64,000 nt of DNA, from NCBI RefSeq assembly GCF_020520285.1, contig NZ_CP084742.1, positions 4,650,001-4,714,000 on the forward strand, read 5' to 3'. Below the pieces are notes generated by a model. The model was not told the DNA's origin, did not search any database, and saw only the letters and a list, made by a program, of their open reading frames with translations. The translations under genes were made by a program, and so were the position numbers. Of the stretch, positions 17,486 through 29,190 are shown in pieces. Origin of the DNA: Pseudomonas sp. L5B5. GTDB taxonomy: Bacteria; Pseudomonadota; Gammaproteobacteria; Pseudomonadales; Pseudomonadaceae. The first letter of the stretch is position 1; each line of letters opens with the position of its first letter.

Positions 17486-17560
17486 TGCTGGAGAGTACGC
17501 CGAGAGTTCATGCAAATGCTAGGGGCAGTTCCAGGCGCTCTAACTCAAGCCTGGCGCAGG

Positions 17561-17588
17561 CAAAAGGCTCCGGTTTGCACCGGAGCCT
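17561..17588 (-). terminator. Terminator after metF
   Basis: AGGCTCCGGT and ACCGGAGCCT form a perfect ten-bp stem around a TTGC/GCAA loop, followed on the minus strand by TTTTG. It is 17 bases after the metF stop. Confidence 0.8.
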
Positions 17589-17604
17589 CGTACGGTGTTG
17601 CCGG

Positions 17605-18450
17605 TTAGCGCGGCAGCTTCAGGTTGTTCCAGATCGCCAGGCTCGCCTCAGCCTGGTTCAGGGTGTAGAAGTGCAACCCCGGGGCGCCACCTTGCAGCAG
17701 GCGCTCGCACATCTGGCTGATCACCTGTTCACCGAAGGCCTGGATGCTGGCGCTGTCGTCACCATAGGCTTCCAGTTGCTTGCGGATCCAGCGTGGGATC
17801 TCGGCGCCGCAGGCATCGGAGAAACGCGCCAGCTTGCTGTAGTTGGTGATCGGCATGATGCCCGGCACGACCGGAATGCTCACGCCCATCTTCTGCACAC
17901 GCTCGACGAAGTAGAAATAGCTGTCGGCGTTGAAGAAGTACTGGGTGATTGCGCTGTCGGCACCGGCGTTGGCCTTGCGCACGAAATTCTGCAGGTCGTC
18001 CTCGAAATTGCGCGCTTGCGGGTGCATTTCCGGGTAGGCGGCGACTTCGATATGGAAATGACTGCCGGATTCTTCACGAATGAAGCTCACCAGGTCATTG
18101 GCGTAGCGCAGCTCACCGCTGGCCATGCCCATGCCCGAAGGCAGGTCGCCGCGCAGTGCAACGATGCGCTTGATGCCGGCTGCCTGGTACTGCTGCAGCA
18201 GGCCGCGCAGGTCGTCCTTGCTGTCGCCGACGCAGGACAGGTGCGGTGCGGAAGGAACTTTTACCTCGCTCTCCAGTTGCAGCACGGTGTTGACCGTACG
18301 ATCACGGGTCGAGCCGCCGGCACCATAGGTGCAGGAAAAGAAGTCGGGATTGCAGCTGGCCAGCTGACGAGCAGTGGCGAGCAGCTTTTCATGCCCAGCA
18401 TCGGTCTTGGTGGGGAAGAACTCGAAGCTGTAGCGACGATCTTGGGACAT
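17605..18450 (-). CDS. metF: Methylenetetrahydrofolate reductase MetF
   Basis: A 281-residue FAD-dependent TIM-barrel enzyme that reduces 5,10-methylene-THF to 5-methyl-THF, the methyl donor for methionine synthesis. Typical segments are YSFEFFPTKTDAGH at the N-terminus, CTYGAGGSTRDRT, IVALRGDLPSG and ITQYFFNADSYF. It lies 190 bases downstream of ahcY on the same strand. The gap contains a repetitive element rather than a terminator, so readthrough from the ahcY riboswitch promoter is possible. Confidence 0.95.
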   Translation of the reverse strand: MSQDRRYSFEFFPTKTDAGHEKLLATARQLASCNPDFFSCTYGAGGSTRDRTVNTVLQLESEVKVPSAPHLSCVGDSKDDLRGLLQQYQAAGIKRIVALRGDLPSGMGMASGELRYANDLVSFIREESGSHFHIEVAAYPEMHPQARNFEDDLQNFVRKANAGADSAITQYFFNADSYFYFVERVQKMGVSIPVVPGIMPITNYSKLARFSDACGAEIPRWIRKQLEAYGDDSASIQAFGEQVISQMCERLLQGGAPGLHFYTLNQAEASLAIWNNLKLPR

Positions 18451-18463
18451 GGAGGGGACCTCC

Positions 18464-18638
18464 AGCTACAAGCTGCAAGCTGCAAGCTGCAAGAGAAGCG
18501 GAGGTGCGCTCGTCTCTTGTGCCTGGAGCCTGGAGCCTGACACTGTTTTGGCAAATTGTGGCGAAGCCGCGGGCTTTGTGCGGCAAGGTCGGCTTTTGGC
18601 CTTTACTTGCCGCTTGAAGCTCAAAGCTTGCAGCTGCT
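18464..18638. repeat. AAGCTGC-repeat element between ahcY and metF
   Basis: AGCTACAAGCTGCAAGCTGCAAGCTGCAAG at 18464-18493 contains tandem seven-base AAGCTGC units. A related inverted stretch (GCTTGAAGCTCAAAGCTTGCAGCT) occurs at 18612-18635. Together they bound a roughly 175-base element. A related palindrome occurs at 49043-49077. These resemble the degenerate small intergenic repeats of fluorescent pseudomonads. Confidence 0.5.
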
Positions 18639-18639
18639 C

Positions 18640-20364
<1,725 letters not shown>

Positions 20365-20376
20365 TCAGGAGTGAAC

Positions 20377-20781
20377 ATGAATTTCCACACCCGCAAGTGG
20401 GTAAAACCCGAAGACCTCAACCCCAACGGCACGCTGTTCGGCGGCAGCCTGCTGCGCTGGATCGACGAGGAAGCGGCGATCTACGCGATTGTGCAACTGG
20501 GCAACCAGCGCGTGGTCACCAAGTACATTTCGGAAATCAACTTCGTCAGTGCCTCGCGCCAGGGCGACATCATCGAGCTGGGGATCACCGCCACGGAGTT
20601 TGGGCGTACTTCGATCACCCTGACGTGTGAAGTGCGCAACAAGATCACTCGCAAGTCGATCCTCACCGTGGAGAAAATGGTCTTCGTCAACCTGGGTGAG
20701 GACGGTTTGCCGGCGCCCCATGGTCGTACCGAGATCAGGTACGTCAAGGATCAGTTCAAGGACGACGCGCCCATCGCCTGA
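20377..20781 (+). CDS. Hotdog-fold acyl-CoA thioesterase (YciA-like)
   Basis: A 134-residue single hotdog-domain thioesterase. The start MNFHTRKWVKPEDLNPNGTLFGGSLL has the N-G-x-x-F-G-G signature, and residues 28-32 (WIDEEA) carry the expected acidic catalytic residue. It probably hydrolyses short- to medium-chain acyl-CoAs. The ATG at 20377 follows AGGAGTGAAC; the GTG two codons earlier overlaps that site and is less likely. It diverges from ahcY. Confidence 0.87.
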   Translation: MNFHTRKWVKPEDLNPNGTLFGGSLLRWIDEEAAIYAIVQLGNQRVVTKYISEINFVSASRQGDIIELGITATEFGRTSITLTCEVRNKITRKSILTVEKMVFVNLGEDGLPAPHGRTEIRYVKDQFKDDAPIA

Positions 20782-20816
20782 GTCGGCCTGCCGGGCGGCA
20801 GGCCAGGGGAGGAGGC

Positions 20817-20839
20817 GCAGCGGCCACGGTGGCCGCTGC
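20817..20839. terminator. Hairpin between the convergent thioesterase and antiporter genes
   Basis: GCAGCGGCC and GGCCGCTGC form a nine-bp perfect stem with loop ACGGT. There is no T-run on either side, so it may be a stability or pause hairpin rather than a full terminator. Confidence 0.4.
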
Positions 20840-20853
20840 GTACTCGGACCCGG

Positions 20854-22113
20854 TCAGTGAGTGTCGGTCGTGGCCGCTGGCGTTTCGCTGGTGACATGGC
20901 GCACCAGCTTGCCGATGGTCAGGCCCTGCAGCAGGATCGACAGCAGCACCACGATGTAGGTGATGCTCAGTACCAGGTCACGCTCTGGCCCCAGGGGCAA
21001 TGCCAGGGCCAGGGCCACCGAGACTCCGCCGCGCAGGCCGCCCCACGTCAGTACGCGAATGGTGCCCCGCGGCACGCTGCGCCAGCGACGCAACAGCAGG
21101 ATCGCAGGTGCCACGGTAAGCAGGCGAGACGCGACGATGGCCACTGCCAACAGGCTGGCGGCCGCAAGGTGCAGCCAGCTGAAGGGCAGCAGCAACAGTT
21201 CCAGGCCGATCAGCGCGAACAACAGTGCATTGAGCATGTCGTCCAGCAACTCCCAGAAACCATCCAGGTAGCGGCGAGTCATGTCGTTCATCGCCAGGTT
21301 GCGCCCCAGGTTGCCGATGATCAGGCCCGCCACCACCATTGCGATGGGCGCCGAGACATGGATCTCGCTGGCCATGGCCGAGCCGCCGATCACCAGGGCC
21401 AGGGTCAGCATTACCTCGATCTGGTGCTGCTCGATGCTCTTGATCATCAGGTACACCAGGTAGCCGATCAGGCCGCCAAACAGCACGCCGCCGATGGCTT
21501 CATGCACGAACAACCAGGCCGTGGCACCCAGGGTCGGGGTTTCGCCCAGCTGGGCGATGCCCAGCAGCACGGTGAACACCACTACCGCAGTGCCGTCGTT
21601 GAACAATGATTCGCCGACGATGGTGGTCTTCAGCGGCTTGGAGGCATTGGCGGTACGCAGCACGCCCAGCACCGCGATCGGATCGGTCGGCGAGATCAGG
21701 GCACCGAATAGCAGGCAGTAGAGGAAGCTCACATGCCAGCCGAACAGGCCGAAGATCCAGTAGGCCAGGCCGCCGATGGCAAAGGTGGCGATCAATACGC
21801 CGACGGTCGCCAGCAGGCCGATGGGCCATCGATAGCTGCGCAGGTCGTTGAGGTTGACGTGCAGGGCGCCGGCGAACAGCAGGAACGACAGCATCCAGTT
21901 CATCAGCAAGTCGCCGAAGTCGATCTTGCCGATCAACTCTTCGACATGTTCTTCCAGGCCGGGATAACCCAGGTAGGTCAGGCCTTGCAGCAGCAGGGAG
22001 AACAGCAGGGCGGTGACCATTACGCCGATGGTTGGCGGCAGGCCGATAAAGCGGAAGTTGACGTAAGTCAGCAGGGTTGTCAGGCAGATAAAGGCAGCGA
22101 CAAGTTCAAGCAT
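20854..22113 (-). CDS. Cation:proton antiporter of the CPA1 (NhaP-like) family
   Basis: A 419-residue inner-membrane protein with about 12 hydrophobic segments. The stretches LLFGALISPTDPIAVLGVLR and GESLFNDGTAVVVFTVLLG hold the paired acidic residues of the CPA1 ion-binding core (TDP and the ND motif). LTWGGLRGGVSVALALALP is a late conserved segment. It should exchange Na+ or K+ for protons. The leader upstream of it contains a terminator hairpin, suggesting control by premature termination. Confidence 0.92.
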   Translation of the reverse strand: MLELVAAFICLTTLLTYVNFRFIGLPPTIGVMVTALLFSLLLQGLTYLGYPGLEEHVEELIGKIDFGDLLMNWMLSFLLFAGALHVNLNDLRSYRWPIGLLATVGVLIATFAIGGLAYWIFGLFGWHVSFLYCLLFGALISPTDPIAVLGVLRTANASKPLKTTIVGESLFNDGTAVVVFTVLLGIAQLGETPTLGATAWLFVHEAIGGVLFGGLIGYLVYLMIKSIEQHQIEVMLTLALVIGGSAMASEIHVSAPIAMVVAGLIIGNLGRNLAMNDMTRRYLDGFWELLDDMLNALLFALIGLELLLLPFSWLHLAAASLLAVAIVASRLLTVAPAILLLRRWRSVPRGTIRVLTWGGLRGGVSVALALALPLGPERDLVLSITYIVVLLSILLQGLTIGKLVRHVTSETPAATTDTH

Positions 22114-22134
22114 CCGGACTCCTTTGGATGATCA

Positions 22135-22161
22135 GAAAAAACAGCCTGAAGTCGTTCAGGC
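22135..22161 (-). terminator. Rho-independent terminator inside the antiporter leader
   Basis: On the minus strand GCCTGAA-CGAC-TTCAGGC is a perfect seven-bp stem with a tetraloop, followed by seven T residues when read after the TG. It ends about 20 bases before the antiporter ATG, so it terminates transcripts approaching that gene and would act as an attenuator. Confidence 0.75.
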
Positions 22162-22228
22162 CAAGGGTTTGATGTCCCGGCCCCGCGCAGAGGCACAGTC
22201 CGTGGCGGCGAGGGCAAGTCGCCATCAA
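22162..22228 (-). promoter_or_regulatory. Structured leader before the antiporter, possible riboswitch
   Basis: Upstream of the attenuator, TTGATG and CATCAA could close a domain of about 60 bases, with an internal hairpin (GGCGA...TCGCC) next to the 5' strand. The arrangement of closed domain followed by terminator is typical of a transcriptional riboswitch. I do not recognise the class. The rest of the 309-base divergent region to the EamA gene shows no other clear element. Confidence 0.3.
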
Positions 22229-22422
22229 GCAGGGTAGTGGTTGGCACATTGACCGCGGCGCAGCGGCGACGTTGCAGGTCCATGGGTAAAAGTTGGTTCC
22301 ATGTCCTTCTGGACGAATTCGGTGGTGGCCCTGCCAAAAGTGCCGAAGGCTCGTGCAAGCGAGGCTGATGGCGTGCGAGGATTCCCGATTCGAGGTGAGG
22401 GTAACTCAGGCAGGGAGGCGAG

Positions 22423-23256
22423 GTGCTGGCAACAACTCTGGTTCTGATGGCTGCGCTGCTGCATGCGGCGTGGAACACGCTGATCAAGTTCAGTGGCGAG
22501 CGGATGCTGGTGGTGGCCTGCATGGACAGCGTGGCATTGCTGTTCGTCGCCCTCATGCTGTTTTTCCTTGAGTGGCCGCCCCTGGAACTCTGGCCCTGGA
22601 TCTTCGCCTCTGCGGCTTTCGAACTGTTGTACCGCTACCTGTTGATCCAGGCTTATCGAGTGGGTGACCTGGGGTTGGTCTATCCACTGATGCGTGGTCT
22701 CTCGCCCTTGGTGGTGCTGGCACTGACCCTGATTTTTGCCGGCGAGGTGCTAAGTACCCAGCAGATACTCGGTATTTTGCTGATTCCCTTCGGCATGCTC
22801 TGCCTGCTCTGGCAAGGTGGGGGTGGTGGGCGCCTGCCCTGGAGCATGCTGCCGGTGGTGGCCCTGATCGGCCTGTGCATCGGTTGCTACACCTTCATCG
22901 ACGGCCAGGCCTTGCGCCGTTGGTCGCACCCGCTGGACTACCTGACCTGGGTCACGCTGCTCAGCGCCTGGCCTTTTCCTCTGGTGGCCCTGGTATGGAA
23001 ACGCCCGGCCTTCGCCTTGTTCTGGCGCGAGCAATGGCGCCTGGGGCTGAGCGTCGGTTTCTGTGTACTGTTCAGCTACGCTCTGGTGCTTTGGGCCATG
23101 CAGTTGGGGTCCATCGCCGAAGCGGCAGCCTTGCGTGAAATCAGTGTGATCCTGGTGGTAGTGCTTGGTATGCGCTACCTGAAGGAACCCTTCGGCCGAC
23201 CCAGGCTGCTGGCCTGTGGCATGGTGCTGATCGGCATGTTGGTGATGAAGTTGTGA
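22423..23256 (+). CDS. EamA/DMT-family transporter
   Basis: A 277-residue membrane protein with about ten hydrophobic helices in two repeats, as in drug/metabolite transporters. The start is a GTG giving MLATTLVLMAALLHAAWNTLIKF, with AGGGAGGCGAG upstream as ribosome site. The segments YRVGDLGLVYPLMRGLSPL and SIAEAAALREISVILVV match the conserved ends of the first and second EamA domains. The substrate cannot be told from sequence. Confidence 0.88.
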   Translation: MLATTLVLMAALLHAAWNTLIKFSGERMLVVACMDSVALLFVALMLFFLEWPPLELWPWIFASAAFELLYRYLLIQAYRVGDLGLVYPLMRGLSPLVVLALTLIFAGEVLSTQQILGILLIPFGMLCLLWQGGGGGRLPWSMLPVVALIGLCIGCYTFIDGQALRRWSHPLDYLTWVTLLSAWPFPLVALVWKRPAFALFWREQWRLGLSVGFCVLFSYALVLWAMQLGSIAEAAALREISVILVVVLGMRYLKEPFGRPRLLACGMVLIGMLVMKL

Positions 23257-23291
23257 GCACTCCCTGAAAACTCTAAAAAAGGATTTACGCT

Positions 23292-23675
23292 ATGACTGTC
23301 GCGTTCTGGTGTGTGTTGATCGCAATTGCCCTGCCTTACCTGTGTACCGCCATCGCCAAGGGCGCTGGCAACTACGGGCTTCGGCACAATCATGATCCAC
23401 GGGGCTTCCTGAGCACTCTGGAGGGGCTGCCCAAGCGTGCGCATAGCGCGCAACTCAATGGCTTCGAGGTAACCCCGGCATTCGCTGCAGCAGTGATCAT
23501 TGCCCATGTGGCAGGCAACGCCGAGCTGGTGACCATCAACGTACTGGCAGTGCTGTTCATCACCAGCCGCCTGCTGTACATGATCTGCTACCTGGCGAAT
23601 TGGGCGGTGCTGCGTTCCCTGGTGTGGTTCGTGGGGATGGGCCTGATCGCCAGCTTCTTCTTCGTTTCAGCCTGA
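23292..23675 (+). CDS. MAPEG family membrane protein
   Basis: A 127-residue protein with four hydrophobic segments. The stretch NHDPRGFLSTLEGLPKRAHSAQLNGFE, with its polar Arg, Asn and Glu residues after helix one, matches bacterial MAPEG proteins related to eukaryotic glutathione transferase/eicosanoid enzymes. The exact activity is unknown. It starts 35 bases after the EamA gene and is probably cotranscribed. Confidence 0.87.
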   Translation: MTVAFWCVLIAIALPYLCTAIAKGAGNYGLRHNHDPRGFLSTLEGLPKRAHSAQLNGFEVTPAFAAAVIIAHVAGNAELVTINVLAVLFITSRLLYMICYLANWAVLRSLVWFVGMGLIASFFFVSA

Positions 23676-23694
23676 ACCCCGTCTGTTCCTGTCG

Positions 23695-23724
23695 CGGCTT
23701 GCCGGCTCCCAGGTCGGCAAGCCG
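23695..23724. repeat. Palindrome between convergent MAPEG and mltA genes
   Basis: CGGCTTGCCG and CGGCAAGCCG form a perfect ten-bp stem with a ten-base loop. It may act as a bidirectional terminator or be a REP relic. Confidence 0.5.
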
Positions 23725-23738
23725 GGCACGGCGCGGCA

Positions 23739-24917
23739 TCAGGGGGTATTGGCGACCTCGGGTACTTGCGGCAGGGGTACGTCCTTGGGCCAGAGCATCC
23801 AGATCTGACCTGGCTGCTTCATGTCGCCGGCCAGCTGCCCGGCTGCGTCACCGGTCCCCCAGAACAGGTCGGCGCGCACCTCGCCAGTGATTGCACCGCC
23901 GGTGTCCTGGGCTGCCACGGGGCGCACCAGGCTGCTGCCGTCCGGGCGGGTGGTGGACAACCACAGCAGGCTGCCGAGAGGGATCACCTTGCGGTCCACG
24001 GCGACGCTGTAACCGGAGGTCAAGGGGACGTTCAACGAACCGCGCGGCCCTTCGTTGCTGTCAGGGTTGCGGTTGAAGAATACATAGCTCGGGTTGCTGC
24101 CCAGCAGCTCGGGGATACGTGTCGGGTGGGCCTTGGCCCAGGCGGCGATGGTACCCATGGTCACCTCTTCCTTCTTCAGTTCACCCTGGTCCACCAGCCA
24201 GCGTCCGATGGGCCGGTAGGGGTGGCCGTTCTGGTCGGCATACCCGATGCGCAACTGACGACCATCGTCCAGCTGGATCCGCCCCGAACCCTGGATCTGC
24301 AGGAATTGCAGGTCCATGGGGTCGGTCAGCCAGGCGATCACCGGTGCCTTGATGCCCTGGGCCTCGATGGTTGCAGCGTCGTCGTAGGGCTTGAGTACCC
24401 GGCCTTCGAGCCGACCTCGCAGTCGCTTGCCCTTGAGCTCGGGGTAGAGGCTGTCCAGGGCGACCACGATCATGTCGTCCGGCACACCGTACACCGGTAC
24501 ATTGGCCACCTTGGTCCGGGTCAGGCTGCCGGGATACACCGGCTCGTAGTAGCCGGTGATCAGGCCGGTGGTGCTACCGGTGCCCGAGCGCAGGCCGTAG
24601 ACCTGCAGATGATCCTTGAGAAAGCTGCGAATTGCCTCGGGGCTCTGCGGTACGTTGGCCGCTGCGGTGCAAGTGGTCGACCATGCCGGATCGTTCCTGA
24701 GCCGGGTGCAGGCGCTGCGCCAGGAACCGAAACCGGCCAGCAGGTCGTTGTCGGCGACGCTGGGCAAGGCCTCCCACGACGTACTGTTGTAGGTCGCCAG
24801 AGCGTGGGTCTGCGCGGGTGGCTTGCCGTTGTCGCCACCGTTGCAGCCGGCAAGCAGCACCAGGGCCGGGACGGTCCAGAGCCAATGGCGGCGCCAGCGG
24901 GGAAAGCTCGGATTCAT
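23739..24917 (-). CDS. mltA: Membrane-bound lytic murein transglycosylase A MltA
   Basis: A 392-residue outer-membrane lipoprotein that cleaves peptidoglycan glycan strands. The N-terminus has a lipobox (LLAGC, cysteine 25). The double-psi barrel domain includes GLITGYYEPVYPGS, VIAWLTDPMDLQFLQIQGSG, NPSYVFFNR and the C-terminal AAQDTGGAITGEVRADLFWG motif containing the catalytic aspartate region. The length is normal. It faces the MAPEG gene and diverges from the cytochrome gene. Confidence 0.95.
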   Translation of the reverse strand: MNPSFPRWRRHWLWTVPALVLLAGCNGGDNGKPPAQTHALATYNSTSWEALPSVADNDLLAGFGSWRSACTRLRNDPAWSTTCTAAANVPQSPEAIRSFLKDHLQVYGLRSGTGSTTGLITGYYEPVYPGSLTRTKVANVPVYGVPDDMIVVALDSLYPELKGKRLRGRLEGRVLKPYDDAATIEAQGIKAPVIAWLTDPMDLQFLQIQGSGRIQLDDGRQLRIGYADQNGHPYRPIGRWLVDQGELKKEEVTMGTIAAWAKAHPTRIPELLGSNPSYVFFNRNPDSNEGPRGSLNVPLTSGYSVAVDRKVIPLGSLLWLSTTRPDGSSLVRPVAAQDTGGAITGEVRADLFWGTGDAAGQLAGDMKQPGQIWMLWPKDVPLPQVPEVANTP

Positions 24918-25048
24918 GTGGTGTTTCCTTCATAGGGACGTCCCGCGCTCATGGCCGGGACAACCCATATTATTAATAGGGCTATTGGTCTTTGCCCGGC
25001 AGGCGAGGATACTGGCCGCCGTTTCCCGTGACCTGACCAGAAGCCACC

Positions 25049-25498
25049 ATGACGTTAAAAAGACTTTCTGTTGTATTGCTGGCCTGCCTGACGCTTTCCG
25101 CTTGCGGTGGGGTCGATCCCAATTCTCCCCTGGGCCAGCGCAAGGCAATCTTCAAGCAGATGCTCAAGACCGGCGAGGACCTGGGAGGCATGCTCCGTGG
25201 GCGCATCCCGTTCGACGGTGCGCGTTTCGCCGAGGGTGCGGTGAAGCTCGACAACCTGTCCCACGAACCCTGGAAGCACTTCCCGGCGGTCAAGGAAGAA
25301 GACCACACCAGCGCCACGGACGATGTCTGGCGCCGACAGGCACGCTTCCAGGAGCTGGCCCGCACCCTGGAGGTGGCCACCGGTGAGTTGGCGGCCATCA
25401 GCCAGGTTCAGCCCTACAAGGCCAGCAATCTCGGTCCGGCAGTACAGAAGGTCGAGGATGCCTGCAGCGCTTGTCACAAAGAGTTCCGCAATCACTGA
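25049..25498 (+). CDS. Cytochrome c'-like lipoprotein
   Basis: A 149-residue protein with a lipobox (LTLSAC, cysteine 19) and a CSACH haem-binding motif near the C-terminus (about residues 139-143). The small helical body with the haem site at the end fits the cytochrome c' / c556 family. Most family members are soluble in the periplasm, so the lipid anchor is notable. Its electron partner or gas ligand is unknown. Confidence 0.8.
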   Translation: MTLKRLSVVLLACLTLSACGGVDPNSPLGQRKAIFKQMLKTGEDLGGMLRGRIPFDGARFAEGAVKLDNLSHEPWKHFPAVKEEDHTSATDDVWRRQARFQELARTLEVATGELAAISQVQPYKASNLGPAVQKVEDACSACHKEFRNH

Positions 25499-25506
25499 TC
25501 ACCTCT

Positions 25507-25533
25507 CCTGCCACGGAGCATTGCCGTGGCAGG
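25507..25533. terminator. Hairpin between convergent cytochrome and DUF1090 genes
   Basis: CCTGCCACGG and CCGTGGCAGG form a perfect ten-bp stem with a seven-base loop. It is centred in the short convergent gap but lacks a T-run. Confidence 0.5.
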
Positions 25534-25572
25534 GGCGCCGGGTTCCCTTGCCTCCCAGGTAACCGTGCCGGT

Positions 25573-25968
25573 TTACTTGTCCAGATCGTCCAGGGCTTGC
25601 TGCAGTTCCTTGCGGGATTCGGCGAGCTTGTCCTTGCGCTTGTTGATCTTCTCCGAGTCGCCTTTCTTCATGGCCTTTTCCAGGTCGGCCTGGCGGCGGC
25701 TGACCTCGTGCTTGGCATCGAGCACCTTGTTTTCCCGCTCTTTCTTCAGCGAGGCGTCTGTGCAATGGGTGGTGACTTCGTTCAGCGCACGCTCCAGGCC
25801 AGCCTGCTGATCGCTGTTGCCATGGGCCTTGGCCTGTTCGATCTGGGTCGCAATGGCCTGGCGCTTGGCGGCGCAGCCGGTCAGCTGTGGCGCTTGTTCG
25901 TTGGCCAGCAGTGGCGCGCTCATCAGGCCGCAGAGGGTCAGGGCAGCGAGAGATGGAAAGATGTTCAT
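25573..25968 (-). CDS. DUF1090 periplasmic protein (YqjC-like)
   Basis: A 131-residue protein with a signal peptide ending APLLANEQ. The mature part begins LTGCAAKRQAIATQIEQAKAHG and is almost entirely charged alpha helix, probably a coiled coil, with two cysteines (GCAAK and THCTD) that could form a disulfide. It matches DUF1090 (E. coli YqjC), whose function is unknown. I use the ATG at 25968; an earlier ATG adds 49 residues with no signal-like feature. Confidence 0.85.
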   Translation of the reverse strand: MNIFPSLAALTLCGLMSAPLLANEQAPQLTGCAAKRQAIATQIEQAKAHGNSDQQAGLERALNEVTTHCTDASLKKERENKVLDAKHEVSRRQADLEKAMKKGDSEKINKRKDKLAESRKELQQALDDLDK

Positions 25969-26089
25969 TGACGGCTCCAGGTGAAAAAGATCAAAAAATA
26001 ACCAATAAATACAAGACTGGGGGAGTGCCGGAATGGGCTGTTGGAGCACATTCCTCCCCCGGTGGTTCAATGCCCTGTCCAGGGTGAGA

Positions 26090-27784
<1,695 letters not shown>

Positions 27785-27929
27785 TCATGCTTGAAGGTTA
27801 GATGTGGGGATGGGGATCGTGGAGGGAGGTGTTTGCCGGGTATTTCCCGAAGTGCCGGGCTGCGTTGCAATCGGGTGGTTCTGCGCTGTTGGCAGGGGTT
27901 CTCCGGGCTGGCGAGTAAACTGCGGCAAC

Positions 27930-27963
27930 AAAAAAGCCCCGCCGGCAATGCCGGCGGGGCCTT
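27930..27963 (-). terminator. Rho-independent terminator after metK
   Basis: An 11-bp stem (GCCCCGCCGGC/GCCGGCGGGGC) with a three-base loop ends in six T residues on the minus strand. It is 20 bases past the metK stop. Confidence 0.92.
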
Positions 27964-27981
27964 GGGTGAGGCAGCAGACGC

Positions 27982-29172
27982 TTACAGGCTGGCAGCGGCG
28001 CGCAGGGCCTCGGCGCGGTCGGTCTTTTCCCAGGTGAAGGTGCTGAAGGTATCTTCACCCACGGTCCGGGTTTGCGGGGCGCGGCCGAAGTGACCGTAGG
28101 CTGCGGTGTCCTGGTACATCGGGTGCAGCAGGTCGAGCATGGTGGTGATTGCGTAAGGACGCAGGTCAAACACTTCACGTACCAGCTTGATGATCTTGTC
28201 GTCGCTGATCTTGCCAGTGCCGAAGGTGTTCAGCGAGATCGAGGTCGGTTGGGCGACACCGATGGCGTAGGAAACCTGGATCTCGCAACGCTCGGCCAGG
28301 CCGGCGGCAACGATGTTCTTGGCCACGTAGCGGCCGGCGTAGGCCGCCGAGCGGTCGACCTTGGATGGGTCCTTGCCGGAGAACGCACCACCGCCGTGGC
28401 GGGCCATGCCGCCGTAGCTGTCGACGATGATCTTGCGGCCGGTCAGGCCGCAGTCGCCCACCGGGCCGCCGATGATGAACTGGCCGGTCGGGTTGATATG
28501 GAACTGGGTGTCCTTGCTCAGCAGCTCGGCAGGCAGCACGTGCTTGACGATCAGTTCCATCACGCCTTCGCGCAGATCGTTGTAGGACACTTCCGGGTTG
28601 TGCTGGGTCGACAGCACAACTGCGTCGATACCTACAACCTTGCCACCTTCATAGCGGCAGGTGACCTGGGACTTGGCGTCCGGACGCAGCCAAGGCAACA
28701 GGCCCGATTTGCGGGCTTCGGCCTGGCGCTGCACCAACTGGTGCGAGAAGGTGATCGGCGCCGGCATCAGCACCTCGGTTTCGTTGCTGGCGTAACCGAA
28801 CATCAGGCCCTGGTCACCGGCGCCCTGGTCTTCAGGCTTGGCGCGGTCGACGCCCTGGTTGATGTCGGGGGACTGCTTGCCGATGATGTTCATCACGCCG
28901 CAGGTGGCGCCGTCGAAGCCGACGTCGGAGCTGGTGTAGCCGATATCGCAGATCACATCGCGAACGATCTGTTCCAGGTCGACCCAGGCGCTGGTGGTCA
29001 CTTCACCGGCAACGATGGCCACGCCGGTCTTGACCAGGGTTTCAACCGCAACGCGGGCGTGCTTGTCCTGGGTGATGATGGCGTCCAGCACCGCATCGGA
29101 AATCTGGTCAGCGATTTTGTCCGGATGCCCTTCGGACACGGACTCGGAGGTGAAAAGGGAGTATTCGCTCAT
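27982..29172 (-). CDS. metK: S-adenosylmethionine synthetase MetK
   Basis: A 396-residue enzyme that makes SAM from methionine and ATP. It contains [17 protein letters not shown] at the N-terminus, [12 protein letters not shown], and the P-loop-like [19 protein letters not shown]. The length is standard. It is the second gene of a two-gene unit with the ArsR-methyltransferase gene, separated by 18 bases, so SAM synthesis is probably controlled by that regulator. Confidence 0.97.
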   Translation of the reverse strand: MSEYSLFTSESVSEGHPDKIADQISDAVLDAIITQDKHARVAVETLVKTGVAIVAGEVTTSAWVDLEQIVRDVICDIGYTSSDVGFDGATCGVMNIIGKQSPDINQGVDRAKPEDQGAGDQGLMFGYASNETEVLMPAPITFSHQLVQRQAEARKSGLLPWLRPDAKSQVTCRYEGGKVVGIDAVVLSTQHNPEVSYNDLREGVMELIVKHVLPAELLSKDTQFHINPTGQFIIGGPVGDCGLTGRKIIVDSYGGMARHGGGAFSGKDPSKVDRSAAYAGRYVAKNIVAAGLAERCEIQVSYAIGVAQPTSISLNTFGTGKISDDKIIKLVREVFDLRPYAITTMLDLLHPMYQDTAAYGHFGRAPQTRTVGEDTFSTFTWEKTDRAEALRAAASL

Positions 29173-29190
29173 CTCGACGGTTTCCTAAAT

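Noticed and set aside
18464..18493. Tandem AAGCTGC units considered as a CRISPR-like or VNTR array
   Set aside because: The unit is seven bases without spacers and appears with an inverted partner, which fits a small palindromic intergenic element.
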